A DNA stretch of 64,000 bases from Tachypleus tridentatus (GCF_004210375.1 NC_134834.1:37786264-37850263); one strand, 5' to 3'. Counted from the stretch's first letter, positions 41,901-49,230 are shown. Translations and numbers: made by a program. Notes: generated from the sequence alone by a model not told the origin.

Positions 41901-42007
41901 TTCACGCAAACAACTAAGTTCCAATACTTACACATCTATTAGTACTTATACAATAGGTAAATTGTTCATATCTCTTCCAATCATAACTTACGGTTTCTAA
42001 ATGACAT
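2780..42007 (-). CDS. WDR1: WDR1 / AIP1 actin-interacting protein 1, 15 exons, 3' end missing
   Basis: This is a WD40-repeat protein that binds actin filaments and speeds cofilin-driven disassembly in the cytoplasm. The family forms two seven-bladed propellers. Fifteen exons were joined by hand: 41992-42007, 39292-39413, 34921-35011, 27913-28060, 27368-27548, 26360-26437, 17936-18013, 17312-17403, 15363-15504, 10751-10832, 9930-10080, 8156-8240, 6143-6253, 5348-5518 and 2780-2930. They sum to 1,699 nt, 566 codons plus one base, and every junction keeps phase. Family landmarks appear in order: [93 protein letters not shown] and [12 protein letters not shown]. Length and order match the ~606-residue human and fly proteins as I remember them. 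Only the final ~37-40 residues are missing. The start is preceded by an in-frame TAG. Two introns are non-canonical (9 and 10). Confidence 0.95.
3453..3712 (-). repeat. tRNA-derived SINE, family A, degenerate
   Basis: An older copy of the same family, about 0.6 kb from the previous one and in the same orientation. The body motif GGGCTATCTGCACTAGCC is well kept, but the tRNA head is heavily mutated. Confidence 0.8.
4326..4602 (-). repeat. tRNA-derived SINE, family A
   Basis: Full-length-looking copy in minus orientation. Its tRNA-like head ends at 4602 (GGCCCGGCATGGCC when read on the minus strand). It continues into a conserved body with GGTGATGACTAGCTGCC and a tail of GAAATTCC plus CAAACAAAC. 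The head resembles tRNA-Lys around the anticodon arm and T arm. It lies in WDR1 intron 14. Confidence 0.9.
5348..5518 (-). CDS. WDR1: WDR1 exon 14
   Basis: This 171-nt exon codes for 57 residues, including [10 protein letters not shown] and [20 protein letters not shown], a strongly conserved WD blade of the second propeller. Acceptor TTGTTAG, donor GAG|GTAAGT. Confidence 0.94.
6143..6253 (-). CDS. WDR1: WDR1 exon 13
   Basis: This 111-nt exon codes for 37 residues including [20 protein letters not shown] and AIGGCK. The YEP...V..HP....VAIGG pattern is shared with human WDR1. Acceptor CTTACAG, donor AAG|GTATAT. Confidence 0.94.
8156..8240 (-). CDS. WDR1: WDR1 exon 12
   Basis: This 85-nt exon encodes [20 protein letters not shown] and LVIAGYSD, equivalent to the VVKLNCQPRGLAI segment of the fly protein. 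Acceptor AATTTTAG, donor GAT|GTAAGT, ending in phase 0. Confidence 0.9.
9930..10080 (-). CDS. WDR1: WDR1 exon 11
   Basis: This 151-nt exon encodes [20 protein letters not shown], then [20 protein letters not shown] plus two bases. It starts directly after an AC dinucleotide with no usable AG nearby. Donor TTC|GTATGT. The GHTNQI and TCGIDD/T motifs match the family. Confidence 0.93.
10081..10100 (-). other. U12 branch site and AC acceptor of intron 10
   Basis: Reading the minus strand, TTCCTTAAT (10100-10092) matches the U12 branch consensus TTCCTTRAY. The intron ends CTCAC at 10081. The branch adenosine (10093) lies 12 nt from the intron end, within the usual short U12 distance. There is no polypyrimidine-AG between the branch and the exon. 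Confidence 0.85.
10741..10750 (-). other. U12-type AT-AC splice donor of intron 10
   Basis: On the minus strand, exon 10 is followed immediately by ATATCCTTTT, which equals the minor-spliceosome AT-AC donor consensus ATATCCTTT. A GT lies eight bases further on, but using it would insert non-conserved residues and has no matching acceptor. Confidence 0.85.
10751..10832 (-). CDS. WDR1: WDR1 exon 10, between two non-canonical introns
   Basis: This 82-nt exon encodes [20 protein letters not shown] and GSLDGCV plus one base. It opens after a TTTTCAG acceptor. It ends GTTA and is followed directly by ATATCCTTTT, the U12 AT-AC donor consensus. The trailing A joins CT of exon 11 to give Thr, restoring the conserved V-T-x-W of the fly protein. 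Confidence 0.92.
10833..15362 (-). other. WDR1: WDR1 intron 9 (GC-AG)
   Basis: This 4.5-kb intron starts GCATGT and ends TTTTCAG on the minus strand. It contains a DIRS-like relic on the opposite strand at 11.1-13.3 kb. A less AT-rich stretch at 13.4-14.66 kb, of probable repeat origin, is unidentified. Confidence 0.75.
11100..13300 (+). mobile_element. DIRS-like tyrosine-recombinase retrotransposon relic (RT/RNase H part)
   Basis: Broken reading frames on the plus strand show pieces in an order I associate with DIRS elements. [12 protein letters not shown] and [13 protein letters not shown] (about 12,420-12,510) resemble the WWL...L.P.P...LFTDAS segment. [13 protein letters not shown] (about 12,575) resembles the segment after the WG motif. 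MAYITQRG (about 12,670) resembles [20 protein letters not shown] (about 12,800) resembles IADYLSR. Several frameshifts and stops separate them. No recombinase domain or terminal repeats were identified, so a plain retrotransposon fragment of another class is possible. Confidence 0.45.
15363..15504 (-). CDS. WDR1: WDR1 exon 9
   Basis: This 142-nt exon encodes [20 protein letters not shown] and later [20 protein letters not shown], ending IK. The conserved protein continues IKGH, so the exon must end at AAAG. The next two bases are GC, not GT (AAAG|GCATGT), so this is a GC-type donor. The open frame running on past the junction is not conserved. Confidence 0.93.
15505..17935 (-). other. WDR1: WDR1 introns 8 and 7 (with exon 8 inside)
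   Basis: Intron 8 (15505-17311) and intron 7 (17404-17935) have canonical ends. The open frames at 16.1-16.7 kb resemble no family I know and look like chance. Confidence 0.7.
17312..17403 (-). CDS. WDR1: WDR1 exon 8
   Basis: This 92-nt exon encodes [20 protein letters not shown] and [10 protein letters not shown] plus two bases. SGDKTCRLW is a near-invariant family stretch with the WD dipeptide. Acceptor AAACAG, donor TTTC|GTAAGT. Confidence 0.95.
17936..18013 (-). CDS. WDR1: WDR1 exon 7
   Basis: This 78-nt exon encodes [20 protein letters not shown] and NGGIYS, equivalent to the fly VFLYDG...GSPAHKGGVYA segment. It is phase 0 at both ends, with acceptor TTTAAG and donor AGT|GTAAGT. Exons 6 and 7 are separated by an 8.3-kb intron with a dead hAT transposon. 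Confidence 0.92.
19279..19340. repeat. inverted repeat with TTTAGCCACA motif
   Basis: CACTGTGGCTAAA is followed 15 nt later by its complement TTTAGCCACAGTG, then by another TTTAGCCACA. The motif recurs near 22,235 and, inverted and shorter, near 22,276, at the other side of the hAT relic. This may mark the element's ends or be an internal hairpin. Confidence 0.5.
19600..22350 (-). pseudogene. hAT-superfamily transposase relic, ZNF862-like
   Basis: Several minus-strand open segments are ordered as in ZNF862-like hAT transposases. [20 protein letters not shown] (about 21,600-21,540) is the N-terminal C2H2-like region. [15 protein letters not shown] (about 21,440) follows. [20 protein letters not shown] and [10 protein letters not shown] lie at 20,544-20,750. 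A 138-residue segment spans 20,090-20,506. The C-terminal dimerisation motif [20 protein letters not shown] lies at 19,727-19,860, resembling the ECERGFS...IKTDLRN pattern of hAT proteins. Frameshifts and stops break every junction, so it is dead. A short frame at 22,100-22,348 ([12 protein letters not shown]) may be its N-terminus. Confidence 0.75.
21740..21756. repeat. (TA)n microsatellite
   Basis: About eight TA units inside the hAT relic, followed by a T run. They probably arose after the element died. Confidence 0.95.
24029..24060. repeat. A-run and (TAA)n microsatellite
   Basis: A run of A followed by seven TAA-type units. In WDR1 intron 6. Confidence 0.95.
25643..25680 (+). repeat. 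tag shared with the palindromic elements
   Basis: ATTCTTACTTCAAGTGGG followed by TTTCTCATCATCA closely matches 49,948-49,979 and the reverse complement of 48,783-48,805. It is an isolated fragment here. Confidence 0.6.
26360..26437 (-). CDS. WDR1: WDR1 exon 6
   Basis: This 78-nt exon codes for exactly 26 residues, [20 protein letters not shown] followed by AGFDGK. It makes one WD blade half and is in phase 0 at both ends. Acceptor CTTGTAG, donor AAAG|GTACAA. Confidence 0.95.
26549..26565. repeat. (AC)n microsatellite
   Basis: About eight AC units, in WDR1 intron 5, 111 bases upstream of exon 6 on the coding strand. Confidence 0.95.
27368..27548 (-). CDS. WDR1: WDR1 exon 5
   Basis: This 181-nt exon encodes [20 protein letters not shown], then [18 protein letters not shown] and [11 protein letters not shown]. 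The GPPFKFK motif is a family signature. The donor ACT|GTAAGT leaves phase 0. Confidence 0.95.
27913..28060 (-). CDS. WDR1: WDR1 exon 4
   Basis: This 148-nt exon encodes [20 protein letters not shown], then the [15 protein letters not shown] blade, ending at VVVGKGKK with AG left over. Acceptor TTTACTAG and donor AAAAG|GTATTT are both canonical. It follows the largest gap but one in the gene, the 6.9-kb intron 3. Confidence 0.94.
30829..30852. repeat. (TC)n microsatellite
   Basis: About ten TC units in WDR1 intron 3. Confidence 0.95.
31209..31229. repeat. (ATT)n microsatellite
   Basis: Seven ATT units in WDR1 intron 3. Confidence 0.95.
32480..32720 (+). mobile_element. LINE reverse-transcriptase C-terminal fragment
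   Basis: In broken frames I read [30 protein letters not shown] text ([15 protein letters not shown]) and [16 protein letters not shown]. These follow the order of the conserved C-terminal part of non-LTR retrotransposon ORF2 (LV.P.LEY...W.P...KD...LEKVQRRATK...L.SLE.RR.RGDLI). It lacks the polymerase core. It lies in WDR1 intron 3, opposite strand. Confidence 0.5.
34921..35011 (-). CDS. WDR1: WDR1 exon 3
   Basis: This 91-nt exon encodes [12 protein letters not shown] followed by [14 protein letters not shown], the first WD blade. The equivalent fly segment reads [12 protein letters not shown]. The donor is GCAG|GTAAAT. The final G is completed by AT of exon 4 to give the conserved Asp. Confidence 0.94.
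36900..37960 (-). pseudogene. possible hAT-like transposase fragment
   Basis: The minus strand near 37,260-37,400 reads [16 protein letters not shown] and, in a shifted frame, [20 protein letters not shown]. These resemble the SDGA.VN.GK...L..IHC..HRLEL segment of hAT transposases related to KIAA1586/ZNF862 proteins. The 124-codon open frame at 37,586-37,960 lies just upstream but I could not align it. Support rests on short motifs. Confidence 0.35.
39292..39413 (-). CDS. WDR1: WDR1 exon 2
   Basis: This 122-nt exon runs from a TTTTAG acceptor to a GAG|GTACTG donor. It encodes the N-terminal strand of the first propeller, including [11 protein letters not shown] and [16 protein letters not shown], which match the conserved family start (human FASLPQVERG, GGDPKGNNFLYTNGK). 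It ends in phase 0. Confidence 0.93.
41992..42007 (-). CDS. WDR1: WDR1 exon 1 (start codon)
   Basis: The coding part is MSFRN plus one base, ending at a strong donor, GTAAGT (41991-41986). An in-frame TAG nine bases upstream of the ATG fixes this as the first possible start. Joining C to the GA that opens exon 2 gives Arg, so the phase is right. The N-terminus is shorter than the fly protein as I recall it. A 16-nt coding portion is invisible to ORF finders. Confidence 0.8.
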
Positions 42008-42135
42008 CTTCTAACATTCACACCACACCTCACAGTTCAACCAACACCGGCGAACGAAACGAAACAACCCCGTTCAGTTACAGAAAGAATACTGCAACCT
42101 CCCCTCCTTACTTCGTCTTTCATTCTTTATACGAG
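42008..42135 (-). promoter_or_regulatory. WDR1: putative WDR1 core promoter and 5' UTR
   Basis: On the minus strand a TATAAAG box (42131-42125) lies about 120 nt upstream of the start codon. A GCAGTATT sequence near 42,094, a weak initiator, is about 38 nt further down. That would give a 5' UTR of about 90 nt with a richer GC content than the surroundings. This is a motif match only; an upstream non-coding exon cannot be excluded. Confidence 0.3.
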
Positions 42136-42849
42136 TTCCTATACCTTCGTCACAAAACTACTCTTTAATCCGAAGACCAAAATTTATTGATTGAGTTAGA
42201 TCTAAATTACTAAATTTACAATTGACATAATACTAAAAGTATTCAGATTTATGTGCATAAAATTCCTAACTGAATTACCCTTTCCCTACATAGGTGTCCA
42301 AATTACTTGAAACAGATATTTAAAAACACAATGAAATTATTTCTAAGAATAATTTCTTTAAAAATATTTCAACACATATTAATTTTTATTTAAACCTCTG
42401 ATTTTCAAAACAAAAATTGCACAATCAAATTGAAATCTTCTTGATGTACATATTGGTTGTTATTCCTTCTTTGGCAATTTAGACAGATTTTGACGAGATC
42501 CAAATTTTGAACATCCTACACAGAATTTACCATGTCCATATAAGAAACACGGCTGCTTCAGCAACAATTCAATAACTTTAAACTTTGATCCTGTGTCTTA
42601 TTAACTAACATTGCAAAACAAATTGTAACTGGAAATTGGAGCCTTCTGAATTCAAAGGATTAATCACTTGGTAGCAATCAAATTTTTGGAATGAAAACAT
42701 TTTCACCTTTAGCTTGACCAGCTGTAATTTTTGCTTGAGTAACATGTGACAGCACAGCCTTAAAGGTGAATTTTCAACAAATTTTATAATTGCCTTAGAA
42801 AATGTACTTTGGTCAGGTATAATTCCTGTGTGGTTGCCATATTTTTGAA

Positions 42850-43107
42850 CACTTTAGTTTTTGAGTAAAAAATGAAACAAATATGCGGGTCCTTAAACTA
42901 AAGTTCCTCTCGGTCGTTCGGCTGTTTCCGTGAAGTTTTACAACTATGACGTAATAGTTGCCAAACACGCTTCCTTGCGTGCCGACCATTTTGTTCCTTC
43001 CAGTGCTGGTGTTTTATGTAAATCTATCGGTGCTTTTTTCGGATTACATATTTTGTGAGACTATTTTTTTTCTTGATATTGCTACTTTATGTTTGTTTCA
43101 TGATAAC
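42850..43107 (+). promoter_or_regulatory. possible promoter of the THAP segment
   Basis: GC content rises here and TATGACGTAATAG at about 42,944 contains a CRE-like TGACGTAA. The interval separates WDR1 (minus) from the THAP segment (plus), so it could be a divergent promoter. Motif evidence only. Confidence 0.25.
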
Positions 43108-43442
<335 letters not shown>

Positions 43443-43572
43443 TCGGCAAAGTATAAACAAATAAAACCCAGTCTGTGATACCAATAACTTATAAACACCA
43501 GACAGGTTTCGAGATGCTTAAAATTGCACGTGAAATAATACAGACCATATTTGTTGTCATGACTTAGGCTTA

Positions 43573-43815
43573 TCATTCTTCCACTGGAGGTATGGCCGAC
43601 TCGCAACCGGCCTGGGTACTATCAGTGTCACTCACAGTTCCGCTACTCTCGCTTGTGGAACTGTCCTCATCACTAGAACTTGTCAGATCTGTGTCAAAAG
43701 TAACTGTTCTAGATTCGTTCAGAGTAGGTTCGAATCGATATGACGCTACTCGACACTGTTCAGAACACAAAGTCAAAACAGACTCCGCCTCTGTTTCTCC
43801 GTATGCACTGGCCAT
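43573..43815 (-). CDS. small acidic/serine-rich ORF with YRFEP motif
   Basis: An 80-codon open frame convergent with the THAP segment. It opens MASAYGETEAESVLTLCSEQ and contains ASYRFEPTLNES, then a Ser/Asp/Glu-rich tail (TSSSDEDSSTSESSGT). The YRFEP-like motif followed by an acidic serine run resembles, from memory, the N-terminal leader of invertebrate proteins with a P2X7-receptor C-terminal-type zinc domain. That domain is not found downstream. It may be a first exon, a decayed copy or chance. Confidence 0.35.
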   Translation of the reverse strand: MASAYGETEAESVLTLCSEQCRVASYRFEPTLNESRTVTFDTDLTSSSDEDSSTSESSGTVSDTDSTQAGCESAIPPVEE

Positions 43816-43952
43816 GTTTATTTACATTCAACGCGCTGGCGATGGCGGTTTGTTTAGCAACTAAAATGTTCGGATTGTCGCTCGGAAAGGGCTCTTTCTG
43901 CACCAAGTTCTATGTTTCAGTTATTAGCACATATTTTTTATTAAAAATGTGA

Positions 43953-44990
43953 GCCTGCAAAATTAATCAGTAAGAGTAGTTCTTTTGACTGCAAAGTTTT
44001 CTTTTTTCTAAAAAATTCACCTTTAACAACTAAACTTGTGCTATTACATAATTATGAAGATTCAGAATCACAATAAATATACAAGAATTTATCATACAGA
44101 CATGTACACAAAAGTCCATAATGTCAGAGAAGACCGTACAATAAAATAAAGCAACATTAGAATAATAAGGATATTATCATACACACGAAAAACAAAGGTA
44201 AAATACGTTTTTTGCATACAGCTAAGTGATAGAAAAAGCCCTGCTAACGTACCATGAACGCCAGTAAAACGTCTTCGAAATATTTCATCACTGATCCATC
44301 ATGTGTAATTGATGTGCCGTAAAACGTTTAGCTCAGTACCTTAGCTTGTTTCATTATAGTTTTATTTTTGTATGTGACGTATATTCTTGACTGTGTATTG
44401 CACAAGTCCCGCCTCTTCTCGAAATCTGTATAGAGTTCTCGTGCGTAAGGATCTATAATGTACTAGGTGTGTATATAACACTAGTGATTGACAGTGTTAT
44501 TGCAAGCGAACTTTGGTGAAGGTTCTAGAGACTTGCGTGGTTCCTACAAAAAGTGGCTAGCCGAGAAATGGAAAAAGATAGAAGAATATTATTGGACAAC
44601 TATAGTCAGTATGTTATAGGCCTAGGAAGCTGTAATTGGGATCAACGTCTGTTAATATGGAGACTACAGAATTGGACCATAAACGTTATAGATTTCGAAC
44701 ATTACAAACCGTTTAACTTCAATGAATAACTTCGGGCGTTAGTATTTCTACCAAGACATTAAACAACTTCATCGGTAAGAAGTGAACTTGTATGAAGTGT
44801 GACGCCAATCAAGTTAGTAAGCTTAAGCGAGGTGCAACAATATCAACTCAGAATTAACTTGCTTGTCGAGGATCTGGATCGTCGATAAAATATTCAGTTT
44901 GTAAAACTGTCGTATATAAAACATCATTTGTAACAACTGTTAGTGATAACCATTATTATAAATTGTATTGTTTTTATGTTTGTAGGTTAA
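43953..44990. other. intergenic stretch, possible LTR body
   Basis: No coding capacity. TATATAACAC near 44,471 and a conserved LTR-like end at 45.0-45.17 kb suggest that part of it is the body of a solo LTR. I could not find its left boundary. Confidence 0.35.
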
Positions 44991-45015
44991 AATATATTTT
45001 TGTTTATAAAAGGGG

Positions 45016-45165
45016 ATTATGTGTATCAAACTTGTTGGAAAATAACATAAATTTAATACATATTAACATTTAATTAACTACTAAGCTCAAATTTAAATTC
45101 TGATTATTTGAAATAGTAGTATGTAATGTATATAACATAATAAATCAGAGGCTCGTCCTAAATAA
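45016..45165 (+). repeat. LTR 3' part, gypsy-like (solo or truncated)
   Basis: This stretch is alignable by eye with 53,383-53,527, sharing ATCAAACTTGTTG, TTATTTGAAATAG and ATAAATCAGAGGCTCGTCC (CAGAGACTCATC in the other). The copy at 53.4 kb directly precedes the Ty3/gypsy relic, so both look like LTR 3' ends of one family. Confidence 0.6.
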
Positions 45166-45462
45166 GTAATAATAGGTAACACATGCTTGTATTATCGCTT
45201 AAGTTACTGTGCTTGAAAAGTATGGGTTTCGGTCATCATGAATCTTCCAAGCAGATTACGATATTGATTTTTTGTATGTATAATTGTGTACAAAATATTG
45301 GACAGTTCTTGTGTTCAGGTTTTTAGTGTTGGCTACGACCCACGTAACATTTTTGTTTTTTGGATATGTTTTAATTTGAAATAACATCTGAACCTGCCAA
45401 TATTCTTGCTTTACTATGTAATATAATATATACATATGTATTCACTTCTTTATTGAAATGTC

Positions 45463-45530
45463 GCCCTCTATTGGCACAGCGTTATGTCTGCGGATTTACA
45501 AAGCTGGAAACCCAATTTCGATACCCGTGG
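45463..45530 (+). repeat. tRNA-derived SINE, family B, truncated
   Basis: It shows an A-box-like TGGCACAGCGTTATG and a B-box-like TTTCGATACCC at tRNA-like spacing. It ends five bases before a family A SINE begins, giving a composite. Confidence 0.7.
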
Positions 45531-45534
45531 TTGG

Positions 45535-45810
45535 GGCCAGCATGGCCAAGTTGGTTAAGGCTTGCGACTTGTAATCTGAGGGTCGCGGGTTCGAATGCTC
45601 CTCGCACCAAACATGCTCGTCCTTTCAGCCGTTGGTGCATTATAATGTTACGGTCAATCCCACTATTTGTTAGTAAAAGAGTAGCCCAAGAGTTGGCGGT
45701 GGGTGGTGATGAATAGATGCCTTCTTTTTAGTCTTACACTGCTAAATTAGGGACGGCTAGAAAAGATAGACCTCGAGTAGCTATGCGCGAAATTCAAAAA
45801 ACAAACAAAC
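45535..45810 (+). repeat. tRNA-derived SINE, family A
   Basis: Plus orientation: GGCCAGCATGGCCAAGTTGG (A box), GGGTTCGAATGC (B box), the conserved body and a CAAACAAAC tail. It is directly downstream of the family B fragment. Confidence 0.9.
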
Positions 45811-46370
45811 CCGCGGCGGACAAATCACCGATAGTCCATTATGTAGCTTGGTGCTTAACTACGAGCAATTAATTCAACTTCAGAGTGTACCTTTCGAGAT
45901 AAACAATTATAAGAGGAGACATTTAAAACATGAATACAGAAAGATAAAAACAGCAAACATTTTGCATTTTGTAAACTGCAACAAATCGTTAGATATCACA
46001 ATAGTGAAGAACGTAGCTGATACAGGATGTAAAAGGGGAAAAGCGTATTGAGAGGATTGAAGAGAAAACAAATGGAAGGAGGGGTGGTGTGCCATTTTTG
46101 AAACAACAAAAAGCATTTTATTGAAAAATGTTAGAAAAATCTATCTGCTCTATCACCATCCCATAAAACATTGAAATAATCGAACAAAGCTTTTAGGATT
46201 TTACTTCTATTAAATAATAAACAATGATCGAAATTGTCACGTTACAGAGATGTGCATTTAAATTAATAATAACATAGTAAAAATTTGTGATAAACTCATA
46301 TCAAATACATCCCAAAATATTTATTTGTAAAGAGCTAGAGATAATGTGTTCATCAGAAGCTTTGATTTTT

Positions 46371-46641
46371 GTTTGTTTTTGAATTTCGCACAAAGCTACT
46401 CGAGGGCTATCTGTGCTAGCCGTCCCTAATTTAGAAGTGTAAGACTACAGGGAAGGCAACTAGTCATCACCATCCACCGCCAACTCTTGGGCTACTCTTT
46501 TACCAACGAATAGTGGATTGACCGTCACATAATAACGCCCCTACGGCTGGGAGGACGAGCATGTTTGGCGCGACAGGGATGCGAACCCGCGACCCTCAGA
46601 TTACGAGTCGCATGCCTTAACACGCTTGGCCATGCCGGGCC
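46371..46641 (-). repeat. tRNA-derived SINE, family A
   Basis: A well-preserved minus-orientation copy. The head ends at 46641 and the B box reads GGGTTCGCATCC on the minus strand. Confidence 0.9.
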
Positions 46642-47570
46642 GTACATCAAAACATAAAGAACACAATCAATTAGAGAATACTTATAATCATTTTTGCTTC
46701 ATAAAAGTGCATCTAAATTTTTCTTCATGACATATGGTAAAATAAACATATTTTTTCTTCATTTTTGTCCATATTTCACTTATATTTACACAAAATGGGA
46801 TTGTACTTTTCTGTTTATGTGCACTTCTATATTAACTTAGCTATACCAAAAGTTATGTGTCATACTAGTTCAGTTTATTTACTGTAAAAAGTTAATTTGT
46901 GAGAATGCTGTATAATCCTTCTGAATATCTATCAGCTTTTATTTCTGACTGGAAGTAAGTGCATGTTTAATGCTGATAAGTAGGACGGTGAATTCCAGAA
47001 AATAAGTATTCTGTGATTAATAACATTATCTAAGGTATGTATGATGTAATGTGTTTTTGGTAAATGTTATTTAAGTTCTATGTTGCCTTTAGTTTGTGTT
47101 GGTCTTGAATACTTTGCGATGAAGTCCATGAGGATGTTTTAGTGATGTTCATGAATATGTTTTTTCCTTTTCTTTATCCCTGTTGTTGTATCATCGTTTA
47201 TTTGTTTGTTTTTTTGTATTTCAGTTGTTTGTGTGTTTTGATAGTAATCTTGTGTTTAAATATTTATGGTGTTTACTGTTTATTGATCTTTAGTTTTTTT
47301 ACTGTTGTTGTTTTAAGTGTTTGTTAGTGGGGGGAATTTTTACACCCAATTGTGGATGATTTTTGCAACCACTTATGTGCACTGTTCAATTTGCAATTGG
47401 TAATCTCTGATTACGTGAACCTGAAAGCTGTAAACATGCAGTCACAGAGTAATCTTGTTGCCACGATACTTACAACATACTTAGGCCTACTGACTGATAC
47501 AAACTATCGCTTAGATCGAAAAGCTTAGAAGCACGCCTATATGAAACATGTACATTTCGGCTACTGAAAA

Positions 47571-47855
47571 GGCCCAGCATGGCCAAGAGTGTTAAGGCGT
47601 GCGACTCGTAATCTGAGGGTTGCGGGTTCGCATCCCCGTCGCGCCAAACATGCTCGCCCTTTCAGCCGTGGGGGCGTTATAATGTAACGGTTAATCCCAC
47701 TATTCGTTGGTAAAAGAGTAGCCCAAGAGTTGGCGGTGGGTGGTGATGACTAGCTGCCTTCCCTCTAGTCTTACACTACTAACTTAGGGACGGCTATTAC
47801 AGATAGCCCTCGAGTAGCTTTGTGCGAAATTCAAAAGCAAACAAAAACAAAAAAA
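47571..47855 (+). repeat. tRNA-derived SINE, family A, with target-site duplication
   Basis: The element runs from GGCCCAGCATGG to an A-rich tail. It is flanked by a perfect 11-bp direct repeat GCTACTGAAAA (47560-47570 and 47856-47866). This proves a retrotransposition boundary and fixes both ends of the family. Confidence 0.95.
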
Positions 47856-48556
47856 GCTACTGAAAAAGCCTACATCTAGGCCTAATTATGTAATTCGATT
47901 GGTAAGAACACGAGAATCACAAGAACAAACACACAATTTGTAGGCCTGTGATGTAATAAAACAATTCAACAGACCAAACTGTAGGGGTGGATGATTGTGT
48001 GCACCATACTCCCACCTAAAATGAAGGGGGGATATATACCCTCCACCCCCTTCCCCCCCAGGATCTACGCCTCTGTTTGTGACATATTACTATATCTTGT
48101 TTGAGTGTTGGTAGAAACAGTTGCTTTGTTTGTTGAGTGGTGGTAGTTCTTGTTTCCAAGTTTTTTTGCTATTGGGTTTTAATTTCATATATAAGTTGTT
48201 TCATTTATTTATACTTCTCACAGCCTTTGTGATTTACTACGTGATTTTGTGTACTTAGTAATGTGGTGTTCTTCACTACATCCAATACACCTCAGCGTTG
48301 CCAGACATGCTGCAAAAACATGTCCAAGTCTTTGACAATGAAAACATTGAGTGACTACAGTTTCTGTAGTTGTTTTTGTTCTATTTGGTATCTTTCATAC
48401 CAAAGTATAATTACATTGTTTATGTTGTTTAAAGTGTTATATGTGTTGTGTGTGTCAACTCTTATAAGGTTCATGAGTTTTTTGTGTAGATTTTTTAAGA
48501 TAATTCTTTCAACTTTTTGTAAGTAATATTTTGTTGTGCTAGTGCTTCATGTATTT

Positions 48557-48723
48557 CAATAGTTCCCAACCTTTTTTATGCCCCACACCCCTAAAAAAAT
48601 TTAATATTTTCTCGCACCCTTCAGAGTAATTATTTATTTAAGAATAAAGGTGAAGGTGGCCAAAACAAATGTTATCTCGCACCTCCTGGAATGCTGTCTC
48701 GCACCCTTGGTTAGGAACCACTG
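48557..48723. mobile_element. non-autonomous hAT element (MITE) with 8-bp target-site duplication
   Basis: A 167-bp element. It starts CAATAGTTCCCAACC and ends GGTTAGGAACCACTG, imperfect terminal inverted repeats agreeing at 12 of 15 positions. It is flanked by a perfect 8-bp direct repeat ATGTATTT (48549-48556 and 48724-48731). The TIR form CAGTGGTTC(C)NAACC and the 8-bp duplication are diagnostic of the hAT superfamily. It has no coding capacity and sits in the LINE ORF1 remnant. Confidence 0.9.
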
Positions 48724-48813
48724 ATGTATTTGGTCATTTCCTATAGAGTAATAAACTTCCTGTGTAACAAAATATTCGGGTTAGTGATGACGAGAAACCC
48801 ACTTGTTGAGAAA

Positions 48814-48948
48814 TTTATATGCAAAAACGGCTCGTTTGGGCTGAGAAAACACTTTTAACCTGACGATGACCGAAGAAGGTCGAAACGTTGTTCGCTCTTC
48901 TATGTAAAAGTGTTTTCTCAGCCCAAACGAGCCGTTTTTGCATATAAA
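48814..48948. mobile_element. palindromic element with hammerhead-like core, probable Penelope-type end
   Basis: Two 44-bp arms (48814-48857 and 48905-48948) are perfect inverted repeats around a 47-nt loop. The loop contains CTGACGA (48860-48866), a stem TGACC/GGTC closed by GAAGAA, then GAAA (48882-48885). This is the order of the hammerhead ribozyme core, CUGANGA, stem II, GAAA. Hammerhead motifs of this kind are known in Penelope-like retroelements. The tag CACTT...ATCACTAA is adjacent at 48781-48805 in reverse. The cleavage-site strand is not clear (GTA at 48904-48906 is one option), so ribozyme activity is inferred, not shown. Confidence 0.65.
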
Positions 48949-49230
48949 ATATTCGGGTTGGGGTTTATTTCCGGGAAAGTGGACATTAAGTTTAATAGCC
49001 TGTTGAAGTCATCGACCTGTTGTCCTTGAACAAGAGCGTCATCCCTGGGCAAACGCTTTATATTGACTATATTAGCATTTGGTTTACATCTGATTTCTGC
49101 AGCTAGTTGTGGTTGGTTCTGACTTCCGGGTATTACTTCAATAATTATTGTGTATTTTGGTGGTGCTATTTTAACTGCAATGTTTGTGTTAGTTATTCCT
49201 CTGTTTTTTGTGTTTTCTAATATAAAGTTT

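Larger units (their letters stand above)
35012..41991 (-). other. WDR1: WDR1 introns 2 and 1 (with exon 2 inside)
   Basis: Intron 2 (35012-39291) includes a possible hAT fragment at 36.9-37.96 kb. Intron 1 (39414-41991) includes a weak LINE-like tail near 40.5 kb (encoding PQKFKGRLN on the plus strand). Otherwise AT-rich, nothing recognisable. Confidence 0.7.

Noticed and set aside
45535-45610. Functional tRNA gene in the SINE heads
   Set aside because: The cloverleaf is degenerate, and every copy continues into the same repeat body and A-rich tail, several with target duplications. They are SINEs, not tRNA genes.
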